From contig CAJTPH010000040.1 in the NCBI GenBank assembly GCA_910578215.1, forward strand, positions 1 through 33,366: a stretch of DNA of 33,366 nucleotides, written 5' to 3'. The stretch's first letter is position 1; each line of letters starts with the position of its first letter. The position numbers and the translations under genes were made by a program. The notes below the pieces were generated by a model. That model searched no databases. It saw only the letters and a list, made by a program, of their open reading frames with translations, and was not told the DNA's origin. Shown in pieces: positions 23,437 through 31,598 of this stretch. This DNA is from an uncultured Acetatifactor sp. (GTDB lineage: Bacteria > Bacillota > Clostridia > Lachnospirales > Lachnospiraceae).

Positions 23437-24591
23437 TCAGAAATCTTCGTTTTCCTCCTCCGCCTCTCCGGAAGCCCTGACGGTGATGCCGTTTACAACC
23501 ACTTCGCCGCCAAGCTCGATGACAAGACATTTCCTGCCGTCTATATTCCGCGTCTCTATCAGGTCTGTCCTCTCGGGCTTGACCTTGATGACCACATCGG
23601 GAGTCTTGACCTCAAAGGTGCGGGTATTCATGACATTATTCATCAGGAGCGAGGTGTTTTCGCCTGCGGTCTCGTCGTAATGTCTGTCGAATTCCTCCAG
23701 CTTTTTGTTTGCCACGCCGCTGTCCGCAAGAATGGTTTTTACCTCGTTTTTTGCCAGAACCACAGGGGCGGGCTCCTCCCTGTATTCCTCCGCCATGGAG
23801 GTAAGCTTGTCGTGAATGTTCTTCACTGTTTCGATATCGCAGTCCTCGCCCAGAGTCTCCTCGATAATGGTCTGGAAGGTTTCCATTTGACCGCCTGCGG
23901 ACAGAGGCAGCGGGCAGCCCAGAAGCTGTTCCACAAAGCCCTCCTTCAGCTCCTCGGAATCCTTGGAATAGTAGAGGGCGCTGTGGATATCGGCGCAGCG
24001 GTCCGTGAAGGCGGGGAACAGGAAGCCCGCCTCAGGCAGGGTGACCACCCAGTCGCGTACCCGGTTCTGAAAGAGGTTTTCCTCTGCGTTGTAGCTTAAA
24101 CCCGGCTTGGACAGCTCCACAGGGCAGATACAGGAGAGTATGTACTCGTACACCTCGTCGGAGGAATCCTCCATCTCAATGCCGTCGGAGGTCCTTCCGG
24201 GCACGTCGTAGGCGTCGTGGATCAGCAGAATCAGGTAATTGCCCACAAATTCATAGTTTGCGATGATCTTATCGTAAAATTCCTCCAGCAGAGCATCGTC
24301 CTTCAGCTTGCTGTCCCGCAGGCGCAGCAGAAATTCCTGGGTGCCGCCCGCCTCCTCGCTTGCAAGGGGAAAGTCCAGCGTCAGCAGGTTTTTGCCCAGG
24401 GTGCCCGACAGGGTTTTTCTCATTATTTCAAAATATTTGTACATTTCTTCCTCGGGAAGGGCCAGAAACGCCTGTTTGAATTCCGTCTTTTTATTCTTTT
24501 CTCCGTCCACATAACATCCGCAGATGCGGGTGATGGAGCACTTTTTCTGTGTCAGCAGCTTTTTGATCTCTGAAATTTCCTGTTTTGTCAT
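23437..24591 (-). CDS. DUF4317 family protein
   Basis: A 384-aa protein matching the DUF4317 family, common in Lachnospiraceae and other Clostridia. It begins MTKQEISEIKKLLTQKKCSITRICGCYVDGEKNK, which is the family's characteristic opening, and includes the core LRDSKLKDDALLEEFYDKII and GNYLILLIHDAYDVPGRT. It is cytosolic, acidic, without signal peptide or enzyme motif. A GGGAGG site precedes ATG 24591. The function of the family is not known to me. It is a single-gene unit with its own promoter (see 24718-24747), convergent with the ABC genes. Confidence 0.92.
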   Translation of the reverse strand: MTKQEISEIKKLLTQKKCSITRICGCYVDGEKNKKTEFKQAFLALPEEEMYKYFEIMRKTLSGTLGKNLLTLDFPLASEEAGGTQEFLLRLRDSKLKDDALLEEFYDKIIANYEFVGNYLILLIHDAYDVPGRTSDGIEMEDSSDEVYEYILSCICPVELSKPGLSYNAEENLFQNRVRDWVVTLPEAGFLFPAFTDRCADIHSALYYSKDSEELKEGFVEQLLGCPLPLSAGGQMETFQTIIEETLGEDCDIETVKNIHDKLTSMAEEYREEPAPVVLAKNEVKTILADSGVANKKLEEFDRHYDETAGENTSLLMNNVMNTRTFEVKTPDVVIKVKPERTDLIETRNIDGRKCLVIELGGEVVVNGITVRASGEAEEENEDF

Positions 24592-24717
24592 TTTTATGCC
24601 TCCCTTTGTACTTCAGCGCACATACCAATCCATATTCTTAAGCGAATGTCTTTCCGCGCGCTCCGGCACGCATCATAATTTTCCGTTTAAAATATTTTAC
24701 GTTCCGGGTCTGGATTA

Positions 24718-24747
24718 AGTATAGCGCAACGACTGCCCGCGCGTCAA
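24718..24747 (-). promoter_or_regulatory. Promoter of the DUF4317 gene
   Basis: On the - strand, TTGACG (24747-24742), an 18-bp spacer and TATACT (24723-24718) form a good SigA-type promoter about 130 bp ahead of the gene. The 351-bp divergent gap 24592-24942 holds this promoter and the mscL promoter; I see no other gene in it. Confidence 0.65.
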
Positions 24748-24829
24748 TGTCATTTGTGCCTGGCCGTGCCACGTTGGAGCATAAATGCAGGCTGTCTCAA
24801 AAATGTGCCGGGGCAGGCGCATAAATAGG

Positions 24830-24858
24830 TTGAGATTGAAGAATTCTTGTGGTACTAT
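24830..24858 (+). promoter_or_regulatory. Promoter of mscL
   Basis: TTGAGA (24830-24835), a 17-bp spacer and the extended -10 TG-G-TACTAT (-10 at 24853-24858) form a strong SigA-type promoter 85 bp ahead of mscL. The remaining leader to 24942 is G+T-rich with repeated short GTGCC/TGCCGG words but no recognised riboswitch. Confidence 0.7.
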
Positions 24859-24942
24859 ATGTTGTAAAGAACGATAAAAGGGCGTGTGTGCCAGCGTGTA
24901 TGCCGGTAAATAAGGGGGCACATATGCCGGGGAAGGAACATT

Positions 24943-25386
24943 ATGAGCAAGAAAAAGGGTTTTATCGCGGAGTTTAAGAAATTTATCACCAGGGGAAACG
25001 TAATGGATATGGCGGTGGGCGTAATTGTAGGCGGCGCTTTCACCTCCATCGTGACCTCCTTGAATAAGGATATCCTTACGCCGCTGCTTGGAATTTTCGG
25101 GGGCACGGACTTTTCTTACCTGACAGTGACGCTGGGCAGCGGAGAGGATGCGCCTGTGCTTGCCTATGGCAGCTTTATAACGGCGGTTATCAATTTCCTG
25201 ATCACCGCGCTGGTGATCTTCTGTATTGTCAAGGGCATCAATGCTTTGGGGGACAGGCTTAAAAAGAAGGAGGAGGCGGCTCCCGAGGCGCCCAAGACAA
25301 AGAAATGCCCTTACTGTCTCAGCGAGATCGCCGTGGAGGCTGTCAGATGCCCGCACTGTACCTCGCATTTAGAAGGGCAGCAGTAG
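24943..25386 (+). CDS. mscL: Large-conductance mechanosensitive channel with zinc ribbon
   Basis: A 147-aa MscL, a pentameric membrane channel that opens under high membrane tension to release solutes on osmotic downshock. The MscL core is clear: FKKFITRGNVMDMAVGVIVGGAFTSIVTSL (first membrane helix, residues ~11-40) with the following NKDILTPLLGIF, and the second helix YGSFITAVINFLITALVIFCIVKGIN (~72-98). The cytosolic end is unusual: after a KKKEEAAPEAP linker it carries a zinc-ribbon-like CPYC-x10-CPHC (C122, C125, C136, C139). This replaces the usual short charged helix bundle and may bind zinc or another protein. Such fusions occur in some Clostridia. Start ATG 24943 has GGGGAAGGA upstream. 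Confidence 0.95.
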   Translation: MSKKKGFIAEFKKFITRGNVMDMAVGVIVGGAFTSIVTSLNKDILTPLLGIFGGTDFSYLTVTLGSGEDAPVLAYGSFITAVINFLITALVIFCIVKGINALGDRLKKKEEAAPEAPKTKKCPYCLSEIAVEAVRCPHCTSHLEGQQ

Positions 25387-25415
25387 GGAAACGTCCGGTA
25401 AAATGTATGATAAGC

Positions 25416-25447
25416 GCAGCGGTCCGGCGTTAAGTCAGGACTGCTGC
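25416..25447 (+). other. Hairpin between mscL and the TPR gene
   Basis: GCAGCGGTCC (25416-25425) pairs with GGACTGCTGC (25438-25447) with one G-U. A second imperfect hairpin (CGGAT-GCTTC-ATCCG) lies near 25470. Neither is followed by a T-run, so termination is doubtful; the region may be a leader of the next gene. Confidence 0.4.
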
Positions 25448-25521
25448 CGGCGGATAAGGATTCGGATGCTTCATCCGGATATGGAGTGACGTGTGTGCCC
25501 GGGCACGCAAGGGGTAAGGCT

Positions 25522-26592
25522 ATGTCTTTTAGGAGATCTGACAGGAAATACTTTGGCAGGAGGTGCGCCTGCGCGGCGGCAGCGGCGCTTATGATATCTG
25601 TCTGCGCCGCATGCGGGAAAGCGGGGGAGAGCACGGAGAATGCCATGAAGCTGATAAAGGCGCTGGATTATCAGGGCGCCCTTGCGGAGCTTGAGGAGGC
25701 GGAGGGAAAAAGGGAAAATTCCCGGCTGATTCAGAGAACCCGCGGAATTGCGTATATGGGGCTGACGGACTATGATAATGCCATCGTCTGCTTTCAGGCG
25801 GCTTTAGCCGGGAGCAACGGGCTGGTACAGAACGTGGACTTTGACTTAAATTATTACCTTGCCGCCGCGTACACAAAGAAGGGAGAGTACGGCAAGGCGG
25901 AGGGAATTTATACCGCTATACTGGCGCTGCGCCCCAATGAAAAGGATGCTTATTTTTTGAGGGGAAACGCCAGAATGACGCTGTCTGACTATGACGGCGC
26001 CATCGCTGACTTCGAGACGGCCATAAAGCTGGCTCCCAGGGATTATGACAGGCTGATCGAGATTTATCAGGTGCTGGATTACTACGGCTGCGGCAACGTG
26101 GGGCAGGAGTATCTGAGAACCGCGCTGAATGCGGGGGACAAGCAGATGAGCAAGTTTGTCAGCGGGCGGATTTATTATTATCTGGGCGAGTATCAGAACG
26201 CCTATATAGATCTGGAGGCATCAAAGGAAAAGGGGGGCCTGGAGAGTTATCTTTATCTCGGAAAGGCGTATGAGGCTACCGGGGACTATAATTATGCCGT
26301 GAACGTATATAGCAGCTACCTGAATAAAAATCAGGGAAGCGCGGAAATGTATAACCAGCTGGGGCTGTGCCAGATGAAGAAGGGCGAGTATACCGCCGCG
26401 CTGGAGGCTTTTCAGGCAGGTATCAGGCTTGGGGATGCGGGCATGACGCAGACCCTTGCCTTTAACGAGATCGCGGCGTATGAGTATCTGGGAAATTTTG
26501 AGCAGGCGAAGGCATTGATGGAAATCTATATGAAAAATTATCCCGACGACAGGAACGCAAGGCGGGAGTATGATTTTCTTTCCACACGTTAA
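25522..26592 (+). CDS. TPR-repeat lipoprotein
   Basis: A 356-aa secreted lipoprotein. The N-terminus has basic residues (RRSDRKYFGRR), a hydrophobic stretch AAAAALMISV and a cysteine at ~31 in CAAC, an acceptable but not ideal lipobox (Cys at -3). The rest is a chain of about eight tetratricopeptide repeats, for example ALAELEEAEGKRENSRLIQRTRGIAYMGLTDYDNAIVCFQAAL and YFLRGNARMTLSDYDGAIADFETAIKLAP, which usually bind proteins or peptides. I chose ATG 25522, preceded by GGGGTAAGG; an upstream ATG at 25486 would hide the signal. It could help assemble cell-surface complexes. Ligand unknown. Confidence 0.85.
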   Translation: MSFRRSDRKYFGRRCACAAAAALMISVCAACGKAGESTENAMKLIKALDYQGALAELEEAEGKRENSRLIQRTRGIAYMGLTDYDNAIVCFQAALAGSNGLVQNVDFDLNYYLAAAYTKKGEYGKAEGIYTAILALRPNEKDAYFLRGNARMTLSDYDGAIADFETAIKLAPRDYDRLIEIYQVLDYYGCGNVGQEYLRTALNAGDKQMSKFVSGRIYYYLGEYQNAYIDLEASKEKGGLESYLYLGKAYEATGDYNYAVNVYSSYLNKNQGSAEMYNQLGLCQMKKGEYTAALEAFQAGIRLGDAGMTQTLAFNEIAAYEYLGNFEQAKALMEIYMKNYPDDRNARREYDFLSTR

Positions 26593-26625
26593 AAGGCTTA
26601 AACAGCATGCAGGAGGTGCAGAATT

Positions 26626-27555
26626 ATGATTAACAGGCTGATAGAGAACATTAAAAAGACAAATGCTCCCATTGTGGCGGGGCTGGACCCCATGATGAAA
26701 TTTGTGCCGGAATATATAAAGCAGGAGGCCTTTGCACAGCATGGGGAGACGCTGGAGGGTGCGGCGGAGGCAGTCTGGCAGTATAATAAGGGAATCGTGG
26801 ACGCGATCTGTGACCTGGTGCCCGCTGTGAAGCCCCAGGCGGCGATGTATGAGCAGTTCGGCGTTCCGGGCATGGCGGTGTTCAAGAGAACCGTGGATTA
26901 CTGTAAGGAGAAGGGCCTGGTGGTCATAGGCGATATTAAGCGCGGAGACATTGGCTCCACTTCCGAGGCGTACGCGGTGGGGCATCTTGGCAGGGTCACC
27001 GTGGGAAGCAGGTCCTACAGTGCATTTGACGAGGATTTTGTGACAGTGAATCCCTATCTGGGATCGGACGGCGTGAAGCCCTTCATGAAGGTCTGTGAAC
27101 AGGAGAAAAAGGGTATATTTGTGCTGGTGAAGACATCCAACCCCAGCAGCGGGGAGCTTCAGGACAGAATGGTCGACGGGAAGCCTCTGTACGAGCTGGT
27201 GGGTGAGCTGGTGGCGCAGTGGAGCGCCGAATGTATGCCGGGGAGCGGCGGCTACAGCTATGTGGGAGCGGTAGTGGGTGCGACCTATCCCGAGCAGGGA
27301 AAGCTTCTTCGGCAGGTAATGCCCAGGTCCTTTATCCTGGTGCCCGGTTATGGGGCACAGGGCGGAAAAGGCGCCGATCTGGTACATTTCTTTAACGAGG
27401 ACGGACTGGGCGCCATCATTAATTCCTCCAGGGGCATTATTGCGGCATATCAGCAGGAGCAGTATGCGCACTTTGGGGAGAGAGGCTACGCGGACGCAGC
27501 CAGGGCGGCAGTGCTGGCCATGAGAGAGGACATTTCAAGGGCGCTGGCGCACTGA
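26626..27555 (+). CDS. pyrF: Orotidine 5'-phosphate decarboxylase (long form)
   Basis: A 309-aa orotidine-5'-phosphate decarboxylase of the longer type 2 class. It turns OMP into UMP, the last step of pyrimidine synthesis, in the cytosol. Active-site residues are in VVIGDIKRGDIGSTSEAY (D103, K105, D108), with the N-terminal AGLDP (D21). The C-terminal FILVPGYGAQGGKG phosphate-binding loop is intact. AGGAGG-like sequence (GCAGGAGGTG) precedes ATG 26626. In many Clostridia pyrF is followed by pyrK/pyrD/pyrE; here it is followed by a glycosyltransferase, so the pyrimidine genes are not clustered in this window. Confidence 0.95.
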   Translation: MINRLIENIKKTNAPIVAGLDPMMKFVPEYIKQEAFAQHGETLEGAAEAVWQYNKGIVDAICDLVPAVKPQAAMYEQFGVPGMAVFKRTVDYCKEKGLVVIGDIKRGDIGSTSEAYAVGHLGRVTVGSRSYSAFDEDFVTVNPYLGSDGVKPFMKVCEQEKKGIFVLVKTSNPSSGELQDRMVDGKPLYELVGELVAQWSAECMPGSGGYSYVGAVVGATYPEQGKLLRQVMPRSFILVPGYGAQGGKGADLVHFFNEDGLGAIINSSRGIIAAYQQEQYAHFGERGYADAARAAVLAMREDISRALAH

Positions 27556-27606
27556 ACCCTTAGAATGAAAGAATGGGGTCCCGAAACAAGAACAGGAGTA
27601 ATACAA

Positions 27607-28569
27607 ATGAGCAATCAGGTAATACCGATATTTTACGCGTGCGACGATAATTTCGTGAAATACACCATCGTGTCCCTGCGCTCCATGATGGAGAACGCTT
27701 CAAAGGGGAACCAATATAAGGTATATATCTTAAACACCGATATCAGCGGGCGCATGAAAAAAATTATGTACGATATGGCAGGCGGGGATTTTGAAGTCCA
27801 GTTCGTGGATGTTTCCCATATGATTGAATCCATAAAGGACAGGCTGCCCATCAGGGATTATTATTCCAAGACCACGTATTTCAGGCTTTTTATCGCGGAG
27901 ATGTTTCCGGAGTACCAAAAGGCGGTCTATATCGACAGCGATACGGTGGTTTTGGGCGACATCGCGGAATTTTACAATCATGAGCTCGGGGACTGCTGGC
28001 TGGGCGGCGCACATGAGCAGGCGATGGTGCAGATAGATGAATACGGAACCTATGTGGAGGAATGCGTGGGGGTTGAGAGAGACAATTACTTCAATGCCGG
28101 CGTAATTCTTATCAACTGTGAGCAATTCCGCAGGCAGAGGGTTTTGGAGCAATTCATACAGCATCTGCACGAGTACGATTTTGTGGTGACTCAGGACGAG
28201 GATTATCTGAACCTGATCTGCCATAATCATGTGCTGTGGCTGGATTCCAAATGGAATATGGAGGTATTCGGGGAGATTCCGGTTGCGGAGCCGGAGTTTA
28301 AAATACTGCATTTTATCATGGTGTCAAAGCCCTGGCATTTCTCTGACTGCAGGTATCGGGAGTATTTCTGGAAATATGCCGGGATGACTGACGTATATGA
28401 GGAAATTGCAGCCGTTCTTGACGCCTACACGGACGAGGAGCGGGCGGAGGATCTGGCCTCATGCGACAGGCTGCTTCAGACGGCGGTTGACGAGACAAAC
28501 CGCGACGATAATTATTTGAAAATGGTAAGGTCGGGGAAAATATCCCGGGACAATGAATCGGGGGAATAA
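27607..28569 (+). CDS. GT8-family glycosyltransferase
   Basis: A 320-aa glycosyltransferase of family 8 (LgtC/general stress type), which transfers a sugar from a UDP-sugar with retention. The family layout is clear: IPIFYACDDNFVKYTIVSLRSMMEN at the start, the metal-binding DXD in KAVYIDSDTVVLGD (D110, D112), YFNAGVILINCEQFR, the TQDEDYLNLIC motif and the ILHFIMVSKPWHF end. No membrane segment. I chose ATG 27607, with AGGAG upstream, over ATG 27565. The acceptor is unknown; cell-wall or capsule polymer or a protein are possible. It lies 52 bp after pyrF. Confidence 0.93.
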   Translation: MSNQVIPIFYACDDNFVKYTIVSLRSMMENASKGNQYKVYILNTDISGRMKKIMYDMAGGDFEVQFVDVSHMIESIKDRLPIRDYYSKTTYFRLFIAEMFPEYQKAVYIDSDTVVLGDIAEFYNHELGDCWLGGAHEQAMVQIDEYGTYVEECVGVERDNYFNAGVILINCEQFRRQRVLEQFIQHLHEYDFVVTQDEDYLNLICHNHVLWLDSKWNMEVFGEIPVAEPEFKILHFIMVSKPWHFSDCRYREYFWKYAGMTDVYEEIAAVLDAYTDEERAEDLASCDRLLQTAVDETNRDDNYLKMVRSGKISRDNESGE

Positions 28570-28574
28570 ACGGG

Positions 28575-29396
28575 ATGGCTAAAATAAGTGCGGAAGGAAT
28601 TCCGGAGGCAATGCTGCAGGCGCTTCGCGGCAGGGCAAGGGAGTCGAAGCGGGAAGGGCATTTCCTGTATGACGAAAAGGCGGTTCAGGTGGTTGAAGCT
28701 CTGGACTATGATTTCACGGAGATGGACGGATATGCGGTGATGGGCAGAGGGCCCGTCGCAAAGGCGGTTTTGCTGGACGGTCTGGTAAAGGAATATATTG
28801 AGAAATATCCTGCCGCGGCGATCGTGGATGTGGCCTGTGGCATCGACACCCGCTTCTATCGGGTGGATAACGGGCAAATCCAGTGGTATAACATGGATCT
28901 TCCGGAGACCATAGAGGCAAGAAACCGTCTTTTGGGCAGCCATGAGAGGGTCCGGGATATAAGGAGCTCCGTTTTGGACGAGGGCTGGCCGGAGGAGATC
29001 GAGGCGTCAGGTCCGGTTTTATTTCTGGTGGAGGGCTTTACCATGTACTCCAACAAGCAGGATGTGCAGAGGATCTTTAAGCTCATACGCACGCATTTTA
29101 GCCGGGCGGATGTGCTGATGGAAATTATGTCCCCCAAGGTTGTAAAGAAGGCGGTGGACGCTTCCACCGGAATGAAAAAATACACGTGGGGCGTAAAAAA
29201 CGCAAAGACCCTGCAGTCCTACACCACAGGCTTTCGGGCGGTGAAGGAGGTAAGCCTTCTGGAGGAATTGAAAAAGATGTATTCCAGCTATAGATTTCTG
29301 CAGTTTGTTCCCGGCTTCCGCGGGATGTCCAACAAGATTGTGGCGCTGCATCTTGAGACCGCAGAGGAGAAGGCTAAGCCCGCCGTGAAGGCGTGA
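28575..29396 (+). CDS. SAM-dependent methyltransferase, LCM/TcmP family
   Basis: A 273-aa protein of the leucine carboxyl methyltransferase-like (LCM, PPM1/TcmP) family. SAM-binding elements are AAIVDVACGIDTRFYRV (motif I), YNMDLPETIEARNRLL (the D/P acid pair typical of the family) and GPVLFLVEGFTMYSNKQDV (post-motif). Bacterial members usually methylate carboxyl or hydroxyl groups of small molecules; the substrate here is unknown. It is 5 bp after the glycosyltransferase, so both are probably transcribed together. Cytosolic, full length, no obvious defect. Confidence 0.9.
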   Translation: MAKISAEGIPEAMLQALRGRARESKREGHFLYDEKAVQVVEALDYDFTEMDGYAVMGRGPVAKAVLLDGLVKEYIEKYPAAAIVDVACGIDTRFYRVDNGQIQWYNMDLPETIEARNRLLGSHERVRDIRSSVLDEGWPEEIEASGPVLFLVEGFTMYSNKQDVQRIFKLIRTHFSRADVLMEIMSPKVVKKAVDASTGMKKYTWGVKNAKTLQSYTTGFRAVKEVSLLEELKKMYSSYRFLQFVPGFRGMSNKIVALHLETAEEKAKPAVKA

Positions 29397-29430
29397 TGCC
29401 CATCAAAAAACAGAATGAGAGGATAGTGTT

Positions 29431-30048
29431 ATGTATATTGTATGTTTGGACCTGGAAGGCGTATTGGTGCCGGAAATTTGGATTGCGTTCGCGGAGGCAA
29501 GCGGCATCCCGGAGCTTCGGAGGACGACCCGGGATGAGCCGGATTATGATAAACTGATGAAATGGCGCATCGGCATCCTGAAGGAGCACGGTTTGGGGCT
29601 GAAGGAGATTCAGGAGACAATTGCCAAAATCGATCCCATGCCCGGCGCCAGGGAATTTCTGGACGAGCTGAGAAGCTTTACCCAGGTAATTATCATCAGC
29701 GATACCTTCACCCAGTTTGCGACTCCTCTTATGAAGAAGCTGGGCTGGCCCACGATCTTCTGCAACTCGCTTGAGGCTGCGCAGGACGGAGAGATCACCG
29801 GATTTAGAATGCGCATCGAGAATTCAAAGCTTTCCACCGTAAGGGCGCTGCAGTCCATCGGCTATGAGACCATTGCAGCCGGCGACAGCTATAATGACCT
29901 GGGTATGATCAAGGCGGGAAGGGCGGGCTTTCTGTTCAAGAGCACGGAAAAGATCAAGGCGGATAACCCTGAGCTTCCGGCGTATGAAACCTATGACGAG
30001 CTGATGGCGGCTATCAGGAGCGCTATGGGAGGCGCAGAGCAGGAGTAG
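29431..30048 (+). CDS. thrH: ThrH-type phosphoserine/homoserine phosphatase
   Basis: A 205-aa HAD-superfamily phosphatase. It closely follows the ThrH pattern: CLDLEGVLVPEIWIAFAE at the N-terminus, with nucleophile D7 and E9 in DLE in place of the usual DxD, IIISDTFTQFATPLMKKLG in the middle and IAAGDSYNDLGMI as motif IV. ThrH in Pseudomonas acts as a phosphoserine phosphatase and phosphoserine:homoserine phosphotransferase. Length and ends match. ATG 29431 starts 34 bp after the methyltransferase. The role in Ser/Thr metabolism is carried over from that homologue. Confidence 0.92.
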   Translation: MYIVCLDLEGVLVPEIWIAFAEASGIPELRRTTRDEPDYDKLMKWRIGILKEHGLGLKEIQETIAKIDPMPGAREFLDELRSFTQVIIISDTFTQFATPLMKKLGWPTIFCNSLEAAQDGEITGFRMRIENSKLSTVRALQSIGYETIAAGDSYNDLGMIKAGRAGFLFKSTEKIKADNPELPAYETYDELMAAIRSAMGGAEQE

Positions 30049-30065
30049 CATCCGGGCTGGGCCCA

Positions 30066-30074
30066 TGGTATAAT
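30066..30074 (+). promoter_or_regulatory. Extended -10 promoter of the interrupted gene
   Basis: TG-G-TATAAT at 30066-30074 is a perfect extended -10 with a weak -35 (TAGCAT) 17 bp upstream. It lies 79 bp ahead of the TTG start of the stub gene at 30153. Confidence 0.6.
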
Positions 30075-30152
30075 TGAGGATATTGTGCATGTATGTGGAG
30101 TGCATAATCTTAACTGTAAGCAACACCTATATTGACGCAGGAGGATATGCAC

Positions 30153-30266
30153 TTGAATGATTACAGGGACGGCGGCGAGAGCAACAGCATACAGAACCAA
30201 GATGGGATTTGTCAAGGATATTTTCGCTCAAAAAGTGAAAATGCCTCTCCAAAATCAATACATTAA
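30153..30266 (+). pseudogene. 5' stub of a gene interrupted by the island
   Basis: A good promoter (30066-30074) and a strong AGGAGG (30139-30144) lead to TTG 30153, which opens a frame MNDYRDGGESNSIQNQDG. The frame continues only to 30266 and becomes unlike a normal protein from about codon 20. This looks like the true start of a chromosomal gene cut by an insertion near 30200-30240. Composition becomes A+T-richer from there. I cannot identify the original gene. In the +1 frame a second open stretch ends at 30285 with KDIFAQKVKMPLQNQYINTL, maybe the tail of an element-borne protein. Confidence 0.55.
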
Positions 30267-30390
30267 CACCCTCTCATAAAGAATGACGCTATACACAGGA
30301 CATGGCATCCCTGTTATCTCCGACAAAACTGCTCCATACCGCACACCATATTATCGGAAACAGCTACCGAAAATAACGGAGGGAAACACA

Positions 30391-30501
30391 ATGAGCGAAT
30401 TAAAACCAAAAGTCCAAAATGAATCAAGTGGACTTGCGGACAAAAAGATGCTCCTCACTACCATTACGGCTATGAGGAGCTTTTGCGTTAATAGGTTCTA
30501 A
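30391..30501 (+). pseudogene. 36-aa open frame, possible TnpV-like N-terminal remnant
   Basis: ATG 30391 has a strong GGAGGG site and encodes MSELKPKVQNESSGLADKK before running into the terminator hairpin and stopping at 30501. The first ~15 residues resemble the start of small TnpV-like proteins from Tn4451/Tn1549-type elements, but this is a weak recollection and the core is missing. It is best read as the truncated start of a mobile-element gene; it could also be a real small peptide. Confidence 0.35.
30450..30485 (-). terminator. Hairpin terminator at the end of the island operon
   Basis: Perfect 8-bp stem GCTCCTCA (30450-30457) / TGAGGAGC (30473-30480). On the - strand it is followed by ATCTTTTTG and on the + strand by TTTT, so it can serve both directions. 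It lies just after the stop of the - strand gene at 30488. Confidence 0.8.
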
Positions 30502-31597
30502 ATTTATACCTGTGTGTCAAAGCCCGTTCAATCATAGTGATATCTTCTATACCAAACTCTTTTTTAGTCATCTGAACAGATTCCAGGAACTCCTTGTTTT
30601 TCCGTAGTGACTTGGCAAGGAGTTTCTTATCTTTGTCATCGAGGGTGATTTTAAAGAGCAGGTTCGCCATAGAAATGACCATGTTTCTGCGGGTTTTGAA
30701 GTATTTCCTGAATGTCTCAGTTTCGACTGCACATACCTTGTCGAAATCCTGCTCAGAGAACTTCGGCTGAAGACCCAAAATGGGATTCACGAGCAGCATC
30801 GTAGCAGCTTCCATGAGGTTGACATATGCACCCAATTCGTACTGCTGTTCTTTGGCCATTTGATTGTAGTCCGTGCCAAAGGTTTCGATCTTAATGATTG
30901 CCGCTTCCAGTTTTCCGGCTTCATCCACGATTCTCTTGATACGCTCACTCAATTCGACAATCGCAAGTTCATATGATTTTACATCTCTGTCGCTGATGAG
31001 CGTATAGATATTCTCCAACCTTTCCTTGTCACTTTTTGTTTTTAAGAACATCAGTCCGCTTGCAATAACGGAGACCCCGGCAATTGTCCAACCTACGGGA
31101 CCAGCAAGTGCCAGGAATGCACTTCCAGCGGCCATACCTCCACCGCCAGCCGCCAAAGCACCACCTCCCAGCCATGCAAGGGCTGCATTGGTGGCAGCAG
31201 CACCACTCAAAGTAGAAATAGCTGTTCCGGTAGATGCAACGCCAAAGGTTGTCGCAATGCCCATAGCGGCGGTGGGCCCCAAAGTGACAACTGCGACACC
31301 AGCACCAATTCCTGCAGCACCTTGTCCGGCAGCTTTAACTTCTGCCTTTTTATATTCCAATTCGATTTTCTCTGTTTGTTGCTTCCAGTTCACTCGGATA
31401 GCTTTAAGGCTTTCGTATTTCAACCGACTTTCCTCTGGCACATTCCGAATGCGATCAAATAATGCCTGAATTGCTGTCAGAGAAGCGTAAAGGTCACTTG
31501 TATGATGACCGAGTTTGTTAATTTTGTGATTTGTCCTTTTTGCGGCAGCCTCGGCTTTTTGCTGTGCCAATTGAAGTTTTGATAGTTTTTTAGCCAC
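30488..31597 (-). CDS. Unrecognised coiled-coil protein with Gly/Ala-rich membrane region
   Basis: Second gene of the island operon, 369 aa. I chose GTG 31597, which has GGAGG upstream and lies 1 bp after the preceding stop; ATG 31624 would overlap without a site. Residues 1-~88 are helical and highly charged (coiled-coil type, KLSKLQLAQQKAEAAAKR). Residues ~88-184 are nearly all Gly, Ala, Val, Thr and Ser with glycine-zipper spacing (GAGVAVVTLGPTAAMGIATT, ALAWLGGGALAAGGGGMAAG, ALAGPVGWTIAGVSVIASG), able to form membrane hairpins. Residues ~190-265 are again helical and charged (ERLENIYTLISDRDVKSYEL), and the C-terminus is a soluble helical domain. Such layout recalls membrane-inserting toxins or effectors, but no family was recognised. 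It is probably co-translated with its partner. Confidence 0.85.
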   Translation of the reverse strand: MAKKLSKLQLAQQKAEAAAKRTNHKINKLGHHTSDLYASLTAIQALFDRIRNVPEESRLKYESLKAIRVNWKQQTEKIELEYKKAEVKAAGQGAAGIGAGVAVVTLGPTAAMGIATTFGVASTGTAISTLSGAAATNAALAWLGGGALAAGGGGMAAGSAFLALAGPVGWTIAGVSVIASGLMFLKTKSDKERLENIYTLISDRDVKSYELAIVELSERIKRIVDEAGKLEAAIIKIETFGTDYNQMAKEQQYELGAYVNLMEAATMLLVNPILGLQPKFSEQDFDKVCAVETETFRKYFKTRRNMVISMANLLFKITLDDKDKKLLAKSLRKNKEFLESVQMTKKEFGIEDITMIERALTHRYKFRTY

Positions 31598-31598
31598 A

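Noticed and set aside
21296..23530. A 744-codon open frame on the - strand over the second ABC gene
   Set aside because: It is the antisense shadow of a clear ABC transporter gene; its translation is compositionally odd (His, Arg, Pro-rich) and has no ribosome site or family pattern. The same applies to long - strand frames at 20563-21540, 26221-27471 and 4970-5683.
24592..24942. Riboswitch or small RNA upstream of mscL
   Set aside because: Apart from two divergent promoters I see no conserved riboswitch core or stable multi-stem fold.
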